From Branchiostoma floridae (Eukaryota > Chordata > Leptocardii > Amphioxiformes > Branchiostomatidae), in assembly GCF_000003815.2 (NCBI RefSeq), contig NC_049980.1, positions 5,407,606-5,467,921 of the forward strand: DNA of 60,316 nucleotides. Direction: 5' to 3'. This document shows, piece after piece, positions 42,701 through 57,700 of this stretch (position 1 is the stretch's first letter; each line of letters begins with the position of its first letter). The notes beneath the pieces are model-generated. The model did not search any database, had not been told where the DNA came from, and saw only the letters and a program-made list of their open reading frames with translations. A program made the position numbers and the translations under genes.

Positions 42701-45700
42701 TGGTGAAGCTCTTTTCGGCGAGAAAGGACTGATCCACGCTACCAGAGCTGTCCAGAAGGAAAACTAAATCCCAGCCCTCAACGTCCAGGCGGTCACAGGA
42801 CGGCACTACAGAAAACATGGACAAACACGAATAAATGATATGCATATCATGCGTTTTATAAATGCATCCATATGCATAATGGTTATGTATAGTAGTCTAG
42901 TGTCATGCTTGAGTATTGTTGCCTTAAGAGAGAGAGAGATAGAGCTATAGAAGGTGATTAGAATATTGGTGAAGATTTTGCCAATGTTGGTGACATGTGA
43001 ACACTCGACTTCAATTTTAATTCCTGCGTACGTACCTCTGCAAGTTGGCACAGGATTACTCCATGTTTGGTCAGCTTGGCAGGTGGCACTGGATGCTCCA
43101 CTCAGTTCGTACCTCTCGTTGCAAGTGAACTGGACCTGGTCTTGAAATGAGGTGGCGCCTAGAGGACGCAACGTTCCAAATGCTGGAGCCGTCAATGGCT
43201 GACACTGGAGAGCTAGATCAACAAACGGTGTCAATAACTATTTTTTTTTTCATTTCGTAACGTAAAATTTGCACTGGAAAATTAATTTAATACTATTGAC
43301 TTGACAAGAGTAAAATCCATATGTGAACTTTAAACAACATAAAGGTATATATGGATCAAAATTTCAATGACCACATTCACATTCTTGAGGATCAGTACTG
43401 ATGACCGATCACTTCAAACGTGACCTCGCGAGAGTTACGCGTGATCTTCTTTGACACGTGATCTTGCCGATACGTGACGTCAGCAATAGGACAAAAGTAC
43501 AAGGGAGTTTGACGTCACGTATCCACAAGATTCCTTGTCAATACAACCACGTGTCTTTAACTCTCGCGAGTTTACGTTCTGAGTCATCAGCATTGATCCT
43601 GAAGAAGGCGGCAACGGTCGATACAGATTTGATCCGTGTATACCTCTGTGTTGGAAGAAAGTCTAGCCGTGTGCTACTTATTATTACCAACACAGATGAT
43701 ATCCCATGGAGCAAAATATGTAATGACATGTTCCTTTTCATAGAATTCAACGTTATCCAAAATCTTACGTTGGCATCTTGGAATAGGGCCATTCCATGTT
43801 CCGTCTGCCTGGCACGTGACACTGGAGACCCCGTTCAGTTCGTATCCCCGGTTACAGGTGAACGTCACCACGTCCTGGTAGGAGTTCCTTCCGGCAGGAG
43901 TCAGAGCTCCGTTTGCTGGGGCCGTCAACATCCGGCATTCCTGAACTAAAGCGAAGATAAAAGTACGGTCATGAATAATTTCAAAATGTACGCGTACGTT
44001 TCTATAATATACGATGTCTTACAGCTCCTATGTCTTTTTGCTCTAAGTCAGTGAGTCGCTAAACATTTTGGAATCAGGTTTTGGAATTATGTTTTGAGAT
44101 AGAGCAAGCGATTTCTTATATCAATAATGACTGGCTGTTAGTCCAAGAGAACTTGTCATTTAGATGATACGCTATTACCATCTGATACAATACCTGGTGC
44201 AGAGGTACGTAGAAAGTAAAATTTCATACACATTTCTTCAAATACCAATTTCAAACACATATTATATGAATAGCTACACTTTATGATTGGCCCGCCTGAC
44301 ACGTCACAATATAGTCGCCATTGTAGATCCTACGATAGCACAAGATGTACAAAACAACGACTTTGGTTGTCAATGAACACTCCTAGGCGGGCTACACTCC
44401 TTTGCCAGCTTTTGATATACGATTTTATGCTACCGTAGGATCTGCTTGGAAATTAACATCAGAGGATCCGTTCAGTTCGCAAGCATTTATCGGGAGGTGG
44501 GCTGGTGCACTTGAAGTTTGTTTACCGAGCTTCGTATTCTAGTATCCAGAGTCGCCATCATTCTGTTCCTCTCACTACTATACTGCGGAAGTTTAAAAAC
44601 TACAACTTGAAATTGTTTGTGTCTATCAGTGCCAAACTCATCTTACGTGTGCATGTTGGGGCAGGGTTACTCCATGTTCCGTCAGCTTGGCACGTCACAG
44701 GAGAGACTCCGTTCAGTTGGTATCCTGTGTCACATGTGAACGTGATCCTGTTCTGGTAGTTGTTTGAACCGGTAGGGGGCGTCCGTGCTCCGTTAGTTGG
44801 GGATGTCAACGCGGGACACTGCCTGGCTGAAATAGTCAATAACCATTACGTTATGCACATATTTTGCAACAAGTTGAATCTATGCCTAAAAAGGTCTACC
44901 ATCTTTTAATAAAGTAAGATAGCAACATTTCCTTCTTATTTTACTCTTCGTTAATATCTGTACACTGCAACTCGATGAACATTGCAAGCATGTATTACTT
45001 TAAAGTCGTCTTACGTGTGCATGTTCCAACAGTATTGCTCCATGTTCCATCAGCTTGGCACGTCACAGTAGAGACTCCGTTGAGTTGATATCCCGGGTTA
45101 CAGTTGACTAAAACCTGGTTCGGGTAGGAGTATGGTCCGGGGGGACTCAGCGCTCCGTTAGTTGGGGCCGACAACCCCGGACATGGTCGCGCTGAAATTG
45201 TCAGTAACATTCATTCTTATGATTCTATCTCGAAAAAAAAACGACGCCTTCAAAACTATGCATGTCTTATCGTGTTTAAAAAAAGAAAGGTAAATGTGTC
45301 TATTCTATACTATATTGACATCAACAGTTAATATCAACCAAACTATTGAATCGTCTTACGTGTGCAAGTTGGAACAGGATCACTCCATGTTCCCCCGGCT
45401 TGGCACGTCACGGTATTCGCACCGTTCAGTGTGTATCCCGTGTTACAGGTGAACGATACTGTATTCCCGAAGGAGTTCGATCCGGTAGGGGGCGTTCGTG
45501 CTCCGTTACTTGGGGCCGGCAAAGTCGAACATTGTCTGGCTGAAATGTTTTGCAGAGACAAAAATTATGTTCTAAAGATGCACAAAACAATACCTTTTAA
45601 TTTACGTTTATCAATCCTATTTGATAAGGGAAATGTCTTGAAATTTATCTCTGTTACTATATTTACTATTCTTAATTACCTCTTATGATTCGATTGACAT

Positions 45701-48700
45701 TGCTGACATATAGCAAATATGAAGTCGTCTTACGTTCGCATGTTGGGACAGGGTTGCTCCATGTTCCGTCAGCTTGGCACGTCACAGGAGAGACTCCGTT
45801 TAGTTGGTGTCCTGAGTTACAGGTGACTGTAACCTGATTCGGGTAGGCGTATGGTCCGGGAGGACTCAGCGCTCCGTTGGCTGGGGTCGACAACGGTGGA
45901 CATGCTCTGGCTGAAATTGTCAATAAGTAACCTTAACCTTTACAGGCATCTCTCTCTGTACTGTAAGTGTACAAAAATCCACGCATATTATGTTTAAATT
46001 AGGCAAAAGTTGTGGAGCTTGCTTCTGTTTTTCTCTTTATTATCTGGTGAATGTCTCCATGCAATTAGTTCATAGAACATTGCTAGCATATACCAACTTG
46101 CAAGTCATCTTACCTGTGCATGTCCCAACAGGGTTGCTCCATGTTCCGTCAGCTTGGCACCTCACAGGAGAGACTCCGTTCAGTTGGTATCCCGAGTTAC
46201 AGGTGACTGTAACCTGGTTCGGGTAGGCGTATGGTCCGGCAGGACTCAGCGCTCCGTTAATTGGTGTCGTCAACCCCGGACATGATCTGGCTGCAATGGT
46301 TAATAACATTTTATTTCTAAGACCTATTTCTATACTTAACATGAATGAAAACGATTCATTTGAAACCTTTCTTGTCTTGTAATGTTTTGAAAAAGGGAAG
46401 GTAAACATGTCTATACTACCTTTCAATTCACATTAGCATGTATCAACTAGAAAGCCATTTGACGTCTGCGTCCTATGTGTATGTATACCGAAATTCAATG
46501 GAAATTGAGAGTGTATAAACCAAATACCAAATGGAATCCTAAATCGTCTTACGTGTGCATGTTGGAACAGGATCACTCCATGTTCCGTCAGCTTGGCATG
46601 CCACGCTGGTCGCACCGTTCAGTGTGTATCCCGAGTTACATGTGAACGATACCGTCTGCTGGAAGGAGTTGGATCCAGTAGGAGGCGTACGTGCACCGTT
46701 AGTTGGGGCCGCCAACGTCGGACATTGTCCGGCTAAAATATTCAAGAACTTTTGTTGCGGATATATGTAATATTTCTGTTCTAAAAATACACAAAACAAC
46801 ACCTTTTAATCTATGCTTATGAAACGTATATTATAACGTCATGCAATTTCTTTCTCATACTATCTTTACTTCGAAGAAAGTTAGACATCAAGTAATAAGA
46901 TACTCCAAAATCATATTCAGTTGTTTTAGTGACTGCTTCTCGCCATATCAAATCACTTGTCTAACCGCCATCGACGTAGCTTTACCTTTTATCGCTATCA
47001 AAAGTCCGTTTTAAAGTCATATCTAGTTGACGGAGAGACTTGTTTTAGTTACTAACTAGCTGCATATTTGACGGACTATCTTTACTATTTACATACTAAC
47101 GTTACTTTTCTAATGACATAGCTAGTATATGCCAACTTGCAAATCGTCTTACGTTCGCATGTTGGGACAGGGTTGCTCCATGTTCCATCAGCTTGGCACG
47201 TCACAGGAGAGACCCCGTTCAGTTGGTATCCCCTGTCACAGGAGAACGTTACCATGTCCTGGTAAGAGTATGGTCCAGGAGGACTTAGCGCTCCGTTCGC
47301 TGGAGTCGTCAACGCCGGACATGGTCTGGCTGAAATGGTCAATAACATTTCATCAATAGCGGATGTATTTCTGTATTTAACGTGAACAAAACGATACATT
47401 TGAAGCTATGCCTAAATTACCATGTGTAGAATAAAGAAAAGTAAATGTGTCAATTCAAACATTCAATTCACATAGCATATCTCAAATTAGAACTCTTCGT
47501 CTTCGTTACCCTCGAAAAACCCCACTAGGGTGTCCCCGGAGGTGGGGGGGGGGGGGGGCGTGCGTATTAGGGCAAGGCAGCCAAACCGGCCTTAAAGGCC
47601 TCGACTGACGGGGCCTGGGCAGTGTGCCCCGGCAGCCTGTTCCACTCGACAACTCATTCGACGTATGCATTCTTCGTACATGTAAACTGTAATTCAATTG
47701 AAATTGATATTTGAAATCATCTAAAAATGGAATCTTCTTACGCGTGCATGTAGGAACAGAATCACTCCATGTTCCGTCAGCTTGGCACGTCACGGTAGTC
47801 GCACCGTTCAGGACGTATCCAGAGTTACAGGTGAACGACACCCTGTTCTGAAAGGAGTTGGATCCGGTAGGGGGCGTCCGTGCACCGTTAGTTGGGGCCG
47901 CCAACGTCGGACATTGTCCAGCTAAAATATTCAAGAACCTTTTATTGCCTGGCTATGAATTCCAGCTCTGAAGATGCACAAAACAACGTATTTTAATCAA
48001 TGCTTATCAATCATATTTTGAAGGGGGATTTTTCTGATACTATCTTTACATATTACAATTCGATTGACATTGCTGACATGTACCAACTTGCAAGTCGTCT
48101 TACGTTCACATGTTGGGACAGGGTTGCTCCATGTTCCGTCAGCTTGGCACGTCACAGGGGAGACTCCGTTTAGTTGGTATCCCGAGTTACAGGTGACTGT
48201 AACCTGGTTCTGGTAAGAGTACGGTCCAGGAGGACTCAGTGCTCCGTTAGTTGGGGTTGTCAATGCCGGGCATGGTCTCGCTGAAATAGCCAATAACATA
48301 TTACAAATATCTCTCTCTATACTGTGGGTGTACAAAACCACGCATATCAATCCCTACCTCCCTATTATGTCTAGAATAAGAACATGTTCTGGAGTTCGAT
48401 TCTTTTTGTTTTGTTTTTATTATCTGGTGAATGTATGAATGCTTTAAGTTCACTGGACATTACTAACATATATCAACTTGCAAGTCGTCTTACAAGTGCA
48501 TGTTGGAACAGACTAGACCATGATACGTCGTATCAACAGAGCCGTTCCGAACGTACATCGTGTTGCTTGAAGAAACATGATTATGAATAATTTGAACGGT
48601 ACCTTCAAATTAGAAAATAGGACACCTGAAAGATGCTTTAAGTCGATTCAATTCATTTATGTTTAGGTGTATAAATTACGCATCGTTACAAAGATCGATA

Positions 48701-51700
48701 AGTCGAATGTTATCTTACGTGTGCATGCTGGGACTGGATTGCTCCATGTTCCATCAGCTTGGCATGTCAGAGGAGAGACTCCGTTCAGTTGGTATCCCGG
48801 GTTACAGGTGACTGCAACCTGGTTCGGGTAGACGTACGGTCCGGGAGAACTCAGTGCTCCGTTAGTTGGGGTCGTCAACGCCGGACAGGATCTGGCTGAA
48901 ATAATCAATAAACTTATATGTCGGGGAACTATTTCTGTATTTAACATGACTAAAACGACGCTTACAAACTATGCCAGTCTTATGATAAATGTGTCTATTC
49001 TACCGTTGAATTGGCATTGGTGGCGTATATCAACTAGAAACTCATTCGACGTGTGCATCCTACGTACATGTATACTGAAATTCAATGGATATTGCTTGTA
49101 AATGGTATAGTCTTACGCGTGCATGTAGGAACAGGATCACTCCATGTCCCTCCAGCTTGACACGTCGAGGTAGTTGCACCGTTGAGTGTGTATCCCGAGT
49201 TACAGGTGAACGATACCGTGTCCTGAAACGTGTTCGATCCGGTAGGGGGCGTCCGTGCACCGTTAGTTGGGGCCGCCAATGTCGGGCATTGTCCGGCTGA
49301 AATGTTAAAGAACCTTTCATTGTGAAAATATGTACTATTTGTCTTTTGAACATGCACACAACTACGTGTTTTAATCTGTGCTTATCAATCTCATATTGAA
49401 GAGGGCAAGGTTATGTAGTTTCAACGATACTAGGAATTGCTAGTATCATTTTTTTTTTCAAAATCATCTTACGTTCGCATGTTGGGACAGGGTTGCTCCA
49501 TGTTCCGTCAGCTTGACACGTCACAGGAGAGACTCCGTTCAGTTGGTGTCCTGTGTCACACGTGAACGTTACAGTGTCCTGGTAGGAGTAAGGTCCGGGA
49601 GGACTCAGCGCTCCGTTAGTTGGGGTCGTCAACGCCGGACATGCTCTGGCTGAAATGTTTAATAACATCCAATTTTGGGCAACTGTTTCAGTACTTAACA
49701 TGAACAAAACGATGATCTAAACCTATGCCTGTTTTATCATATTTTGAAAAAAGAAAGATAAATGTGTATGTTCTACCATCAAACTAACATTTGACGTTGG
49801 TGGCTAATATCATCTTGATCAAAACTCATTCGACGTGTGTAGCCTACGTACATGTTAATCAAAATTCAGTGAAGATTGATAATAACTAGAAAGGCCGACA
49901 TTTGCTTAAGAGCAAATACAGCATATTTCAGCCATACCCCTTCCCACGCAACATTGGACTGTTCCAAATCACCCCTGCGCAAAAATGGAACATCCTCTTA
50001 ACAGTACATTATCCCCCAAAGTGGACTGGTATTGTGAATTGACTCCAGGTAAAAACAGAGCTTGCTTCTATTTTTCAGAAAATGACAATAATCACACCTT
50101 CCATTCAGAAAATTTTCATCATGACTGAAAATTGTTGAATGACTTCATGTAATGTCATTAACAATTTTCAGTACGATAACTAGGTGTAAGTTTAAAAAAG
50201 TATAAGCTCCTTGTGATGTGGGTACATTTATTATTGCAAGGAACTTTTTTTATTCAAGTAGGGCATACGATTTAATAATTATCAAGCAGGTGCCGGTACT
50301 GTAGGAGCGTTTGTTTTCTTCAAGCTGTAAAACTGTTAAACTGTTTTACTTTGTATGCAATCAACCATCGAGCCTATTCTTATTTTAGTTTAACAACTTC
50401 CTGCCAGACCCGGAAGATACGATTGAACCTTGTTCGAGGATTTATTTTCGTCTGTCTGGTCAGTCTGTTCATACCCTGGCGCTGAGAGTGTTTTATTGGG
50501 CTGAAACTCTGGCAGTTTAAAGTTACTAACAATTTAAATGTTCAAAGTTTATGCCAAACAACAACAGCACTAGGAAATGTGGCCACTATAGACAGGTGGT
50601 CACTATAGAGAAAATGCTGATCTATTGACTAGGAGCCATACGTTACACATGATTTCAGTACACTGATCATTAATCATATAAACATTGCACAGGTAAGCCA
50701 ATTGTTTAGATGTACAATTAAGTTCAAATAATTCTGAAGAGAAATATTGATGAGAAAATAATCATTCTCGCCACTGTCTAACTTATAATTACGTATCAAA
50801 ACTAAACGCAGATTTTCTAACTAACGCACCTTTCGCCGAATTCATCATAGGACCGCCGGCTATCAATCAAACACGGCTGTTGATTAGACTTAGAGTTTCA
50901 AACAGTCATGTGCTGTGTGCCAGTTGACAGCGAACTTCATGCTACGTGATGTTTTACATTGCTTGGACCTTCTTTCCTACAGCGGTGCTTCTACAAAATA
51001 TTTAGACTGTAACACTGAGTTTTATAGAATAGAATTTGACGCAGAACAGCGTTTTTTGCTGGGTATTTTTTTTGAAACATGTCCGTGGGAATATCAGCGA
51101 GGCGCACAAGTCAAAACAACAAAAGTCGCACGGCGGCTAACGGCGCAGCGAAGATACTAGCGCTATAAATAAGCGCTTCAACTAAGGATGGCAACCCGTA
51201 CAATATTTTTGTATACTGTTGAGCTAAGTAAAGTTTGTTGTTTATGAGGTTTTAGTTGTCTTTGAAGCTTTGACCCGAAATATTTTAAAGTCAAACTGCT
51301 GAAGAGAAATAAGTGACTGCTACGATTATCGTAGATATGGCCCTAAAAAAACTGATAAAAGAAGCCTTCTCAATAGCCTAAAATGCAAGAGCTTCCGGGG
51401 GGGCTTCGCCCACCTGGGTCCCCCCCACAGTGGCCCTGCCCCTGGACCCCGCCAGGGACATTCGGCGGCCCCCGGACCCCTGTCCGACGCTTTGAAAAAA
51501 TCCTGGCGAGAAGTCTGTACGGCCTGAGTCTTCAAGTTAACGTATTGTGTGGTCCCGCTTATGAATATTAATTAGCCTTCGCTTTCCTCTTCGCTGATTG
51601 GCTGAACCATTAATTGAATTAACTCTTCCTGCCGGCTAGACGCAGGTGCAGATGTCGGCTCTGTGGGGTGAACGTCCGAAAGGTCACGGCATGGAGAACG

Positions 51701-54700
51701 AAAGAAAACCAATTTGCCCTAAAAAAAGTGCTGTAATTAAGCCTTTTACAGTACTTTATGCCAAAAATTTTACTTGGATCATTTTACCAACTATATTATG
51801 CCTATCTATACCAAATGTTACTCATACCAGGGTACAGGGGTGCAAAATATACCGTTATAAGACCGTCAACAACAGTCGCACGGAGCTAACAGCGCAGCGA
51901 AAATACCATCGCTAGCGTTTCAACTTCGGATAACAAGTTATAAGTACTGTTGAACTCAGTAACGTTAAAGTTTGTTTTTAGTTGCCTTTGACGGTTTGAC
52001 CTGAAACAGTGTTACGCTAAACTCCTGAAGAGAAGTTAAGTGACTGCTGCGATTATCATAGATATGCCCCTAAGAACTGATACAATATAAAGCCTTCTGA
52101 ATAGTCTAAAATGCGAGAGCCTTAGGCGGGCTTTGCTCCCCCTGGCGGGAACACTGCTATATACGGGATCATGAGGCCCCGCTTATGAATATTAATTAGC
52201 CTTTGGCCTCCTCTTCGCTGATTGGCTAGGTCTTTGATTCAATTAACTCTCCGGCTGACGCGCACAGGTGTGGCTCTGTGCGGGGTCACGGAAGGTCACG
52301 TCAGGAGGCCAAAAGAAAACAAATTTCCCCTCAGAAAAGTGCCAAAATTAATCATTTTAAAGTTGTTTATGTCAAAAATTTTACTTGAATCTTGTTACCA
52401 AGTATCTAATGCCTATCTATACCAAATTTCAGGTCATTTAATTGTAATACCAGGGTACAGGAGCCAAAAGTGTCCTTTTTTGGTTAAAAATTGGCCAAAA
52501 ATCGCAAAAATAAGCATTTTGTTGCACTGTACACCAAAAGTGTTATTGAATTTATATGAAGGGATTATCAAGGCACATCTGTGTCAAATTTCAGCTCATT
52601 CGGTTGCAATACCAAGGTACAGGAGCCAAAAGTGTCCTTTTTTGGTCAAAAATTGGTCAAAAAATCGCAAAAATAAGCATTTTGTTGTACTGTACACCAA
52701 AAGTGTTATTGAATTTATATGGGGGCATTATCAAGGCACATCTCTGTCAAATTTCAGCTCATTTGGTTGTAATACCAGGGTACAGGGGCCAAAAGTGTCC
52801 TTTTTTGGTCAAAAATTGGTAAAAAAATCGCAAAAATAAGCATTTTGTTGTACTGTACACCAAAACTGATATTGAATCTATATGGGGGACTTATCAAGGC
52901 ACATCTGTGCCAAATTTCAGCTCATTCGGTTATAATACCAGGGTACAGGGGGCCCAAATATACAGTTTTGGTCTTAAGATGACCAAAAAACCTTAATAAA
53001 ATCATTTAAGAGACAGATATGAAAAAAATGAAAAAAACGCCCGAGGGTATTGGCCCACTCTACCCTTGTGCCAAATTTCAAGTCATTCGGTTGAGGAACA
53101 ACGGAGATACCGTGTTCTGAAGATTTGACAGGAGAAAGAAAGAAAGAAACACTAGAAAGGCCGACATTTGCTTAAGAGCAAATACAGCATATTTCAGCCA
53201 TACCCCTTCCCACGCAACGTTGGACTGTTCCAAATCACCACTGCGCAAAAATGGAACATCCTCTTAACAGTACATTATCCCCCAAAGTGGACTGGTATTG
53301 TGAATTGATTCCAGGTAAAAACAGAGCTTGCTTCTATTTTTCAGAAAATGACAATAATCACACCTTCCATTCAGAAAATTTTCATCATGACTGAAAATTG
53401 TTGAATGACTTCATGTAATGTCATTAACAATTTTCAGTACAATAACTAGGTGTAAGTTTAAAAAAGTATAAGCTCCTTGTGATGTGGGTACATTTATTAT
53501 TGCAGTGAACTTTTTTTATTCAAGTAGGGCATACGATTTAATAATTATCAAGCAGGTGCAGGTACTGTAGGAGCGTTTGTTTTCTTCAAGCTGTAAAACT
53601 GTTAAACTGTTTTACTTTGTATGCAATCAGCCATCGAGCCTTTTCTTATTTTAGTTTAACAACTTCCTGCCAGACCCGGAAGATACGATTGAACCTTGTT
53701 CGAGGATTTATTTTCGTCTGTCTGGTCAGTCTGTTCATACCCTGGCGCTGAGAGTGTTTTATTGGGCTGAAACTCTGGCAGTTTAAAGTTACTTACAATT
53801 TAAATGTTCAAAGTTTATGTCAAACAACAACAGCACTAGGAAATGTGGCCACTATAGACAGGTGGTCACTATAGAGAAAATGCTGATCTATTGACTAGGA
53901 GCCATACGTTACACATGATTACAGTACACTGATCATTAATCATATAAACATTGCACAGGTAAGCCAATTGTTTAGATGTACAATTAAGTTCAAATAATTC
54001 TGAAGAGAAATATTGATGAGAAAATAATCATTCTCGCCACTGTCTAACTTATAATTACGTATCAAAACTAAACGCAGATTTTCTAACTAACGCACCTTTC
54101 GCCGACTTCATCAAAGGACCGCCGGCTATCAATCAAACATGGCTGTTGATTAGACTTAGAGTTTCAAACAGTCATGTGCTGTGTGCCAGTTGACAGCGAA
54201 CTTCATGCTACGTGATGTTTTACATCGCTTGGACCTTCTTTCCTACAGCGGTGCTTCTACAAAATATTTAGACTGTAAAACTGAGTCCCACATGTTTTAT
54301 AGAATAGAATTTGACGCAGAACAGCGTTTTTTGCTGGGTATTTTTCTTGATGCATGTCCGTGGGAATATCAGCGAGGCGGCGACGTAGGGATATCAGACC
54401 GTCAACAAAAGTCGCATGGCGGCTAATGGCGCAGCGAAGATACTAGCGCTATAAATAAGCGCTTCAACTAAGGATGGCAACCCGTACAATATTTTTTGTA
54501 TACTGTTGAGCTAGCCTAAGTAAAGTTTGTTGTTTATGAGGTTTTAGTTGTCTTTGAAGCTTTGACCCGAAATATTTTAAAGTCAAACTGCTGAAGAGAA
54601 GTAAGTGACTGCTACGATTATCGTAGATATGGCCCTAAAAAACTGATAAAAGAAGCCTTCTCAATAGTCTAAAATGCAAGAGCTTCCGGGGGGGCTTCGC

Positions 54701-57700
54701 CCACCTGGGTCCCCCCCACAGTGGCCCTGCCCCTGGACCCCGCCAGGGACATTCGGCGGCCCCCGGACCCCTGTCCGACGCTTTGAAAAAATCCTGGCGA
54801 GAAGTCTGTACGGCCTGAGTCTTCAAGTTAACGTATTGTGTGGTCCCGCTCCCGAATATTGATTAGTCTTCGCTTTCCTCTTCGCTGATTGGCTGAACCA
54901 TTAATTATGCCTATCTATACCAAATGTTACTCATACCAGGGTACAGGGGTGCAAAATATACCGTTATAAGACCGTCAACAACAGTCGCACGGAGCTAACG
55001 TAACAGCGCAGCGAAAATACCATCGCTAGCGTTTCAACTTCGGATAACAAGATATAAGTACTGTTGAACTCAGTAACGTTAAAGTTTGTTTTTAGTTGCC
55101 TTTGACGGTTTGACATGAAATAGTGTTACGCTAAACTCCTGAAGAGAAGTTAAGTGACTGCTGCGATTATCATAGATATGCCCCTAAGAACTGATACAAT
55201 ATAAAGCCTTCTGAATAGTCTAAAATGCGAGAGCCTTAGGCGGGCTTCGCTCCCCCTGGCGGGAACACTGCTATATACGGGATCATGAGGCCCCGCTTAT
55301 GAATATTAATTAGCCTTTGGCCTCCTCTTCGCTGATTGGCTAGGTCTTTGATTCAATTAACTCTCCGGCTGACACACACAGGTGTGGCTCTGTGCGGGGT
55401 CACGGAAGGTCACGTCAGGAGGCCAAAGAAAACAAATTTTCCCTCAGAAAAGTGCCAAAATTAATCATTTTAAAGTTGTTTATGTCAAAAATTTTACTTG
55501 AATCTTGTTACCAAGTATCTAATGCCTATCTATACCAAATTTCAGGTCATTTAATTGTAATACCAGGGTACAGGAGCCAAAAGTGTCCTTTTTTAGTCAA
55601 AAATTGGCCAAAAATCGCAAAAATAAGCATTTTGTTGCACTGTACACCAAAAGTGTTATTGAATTTATATGAAGGGATTATCAAGGCACATCTGTGTCAA
55701 ATTTCAGCTCATTCGGTTGCAATACCAAGGTACAGGAGCCAAAAGTGTCCTTTTTTGGTCAAAAATTGGTAAAAAAATCGCAAAAATAAGCATTTTGCTG
55801 TACTGTACACCAAAAGTGTTATTGAATTTATATGGGGGCATTATCAATGCACATCTCTGTCAAATTTCAGCTCATTTGGTTGTAATACCAGGGTACAGGG
55901 GCAAAAAGTGTCCTTTTTTGGTCAAAAATTGGTAAAAAAATCGCAAAAATAAGCATTTTGTTGTACTGTACACCAAAAGTGTTATCGAATTTATATGGGG
56001 GCATTATCAAGGCACATCTCTGTCAAATTTCAGCTCATTTGGTTGTAATACCAGGGTACAGGGGGCCCAAATATACAATTTTGGTCTTAAGATGACCAAA
56101 AAACCTTAATAAAATCATTTAAGAGACAGATATGGAAAAAATGAAAAAAACGTCCGAGGGTATTGGCCCACTCTACCCTTGTACCAAATTTCAAGTCATT
56201 CGGTTGAGGAACAACGGAGATACCGTGTTCTGAAGATTTGACAGGAGAAAGAAAGAAAGAAAGAAAGAAAGAAACATTACGAATACAATATATTTCACCA
56301 TACCTATGGTATGGCTGAAATATAATTACGAATACAATATATTTCACCATACCTATGGTATGGCTGAAATATAAATATGGCTATTAATAGTAAAGATATA
56401 GTCTTACGCGTGCATGTTGGAACAGGGTCACTCCATGTTCCCCCAGCTTGGCACGTCACGGTATTCGCACCGTTCAGTACGTATCCCGAGTTACAGGTGA
56501 ACGATACCGTTTGCTGGAAGGAGTTGGATCCGGTAGGGGGCGTTCGTGCTCCGTTAGTTGGGGCCGCCAACGTCGGACATTGGTCACCTGAAATGTTCAA
56601 AAACTTTTATTGTGGAGATATGCTTTTCTGATATGACGATGCACAGAACACCTCCTAGTCTATACTTATGAATCATATTCTGAAAAGGGTAATTTCTTTC
56701 TAATATTATCTGTACTTTAGAGGTTAGCTATCGAGGCAATAAGATATTCCTTAATTATGTACAGTTGCATTATGGATTGCTTTTTGGCGTATCTAATTAC
56801 AAGTAACCAATCATCGACGTAGCTTTAACATTCATTTTCAACTCCTATACTTCCACCGGGTGCCATGATACAAAGAAAAGACCGGTACCGTTTCCAAACT
56901 CATATCCAGTTTCTTAAGTAACTGTTTTTGGGCTGATAAACTGCTTTTTGGTACACCACCTTTACTACGTATATACTACTTTCTGAGTGATATTATTACC
57001 ATATACCAACTTGCAAGTCGTCTTACTTTCGCATGTTGGTACAGGGTTGCTCCATGTTCCATCAGCTTGGCACGTCACAGGAGAGACTCCGTTCAGGTTG
57101 TATCCCGAGTTACAGGTAACTGTTACCTGGTTCGGGTAGGAGTATGGTCCTGTAGGACTCAGCGCTCCGTTAGTTGGGGCCGTCAGCCCTGGACATGGTC
57201 TAGCTGTAATTGTAATAGTTTATTACAGACTATCTATTCCTGGTCTATAGATGCAAACCACGCATTATTATCTATGCCTCTTCGTTTTGTTTGTTTTTTT
57301 CTAGAAAAAGAAAAGTTTTTTTTTCTCTTTACTACCTTGTGAATGTCTGCATGTTTAAGCTTACTGGGCATTACTAGCATAAGTCAACTTGTTAGTTGTC
57401 TTACCCGTACATGTTGAAACAAATTAGACCCTGGCCCATCGTATCAGCAGAGGAATTTTGAGACAGTAGGACGCCAAAGTTGATCTTTAAGAGATACTTT
57501 TGCTTCATGATTCAATTCATTTATTTTTAGAATGATAAATTACGCATTATTGCCAAGCTTAAGATCAATTAGTGAAAGGTCAACTTACGTGTGCATGTGG
57601 GGACAGGGTTGCTCCATGTTCCATCAGCTTGGCACGTCACAGGAGAGACTCCGTTCAGTTGGTACCCAGAGTTACAGGTGACTGTAACCTGGTTCGGATA

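Noticed and set aside
43941-43945. Nearer acceptor (TTCAG) for the CCP exon at 43769
   Set aside because: It would give 172 nt and break the phase; CTTTAG five bases upstream gives 177 nt.
51326-51571. GC-rich short frames on both strands, repeated at 54635-54862
   Set aside because: Part of the repeat; no family similarity and both strands open.
52222-52839. 205-codon frame with repeats of a KCPFLVKNW-type peptide
   Set aside because: Lies in the 163-bp tandem units of the 3.26-kb repeat, duplicated at 55392-55772; composition is not protein-like.
49885-56375. Helitron identity for the 3.26-kb repeats (hairpin followed by CTGA)
   Set aside because: The hairpin is directly next to CTGA rather than spaced, the solo relative at 42.3 kb lacks CTRR, and no Rep/helicase is seen; family left open.
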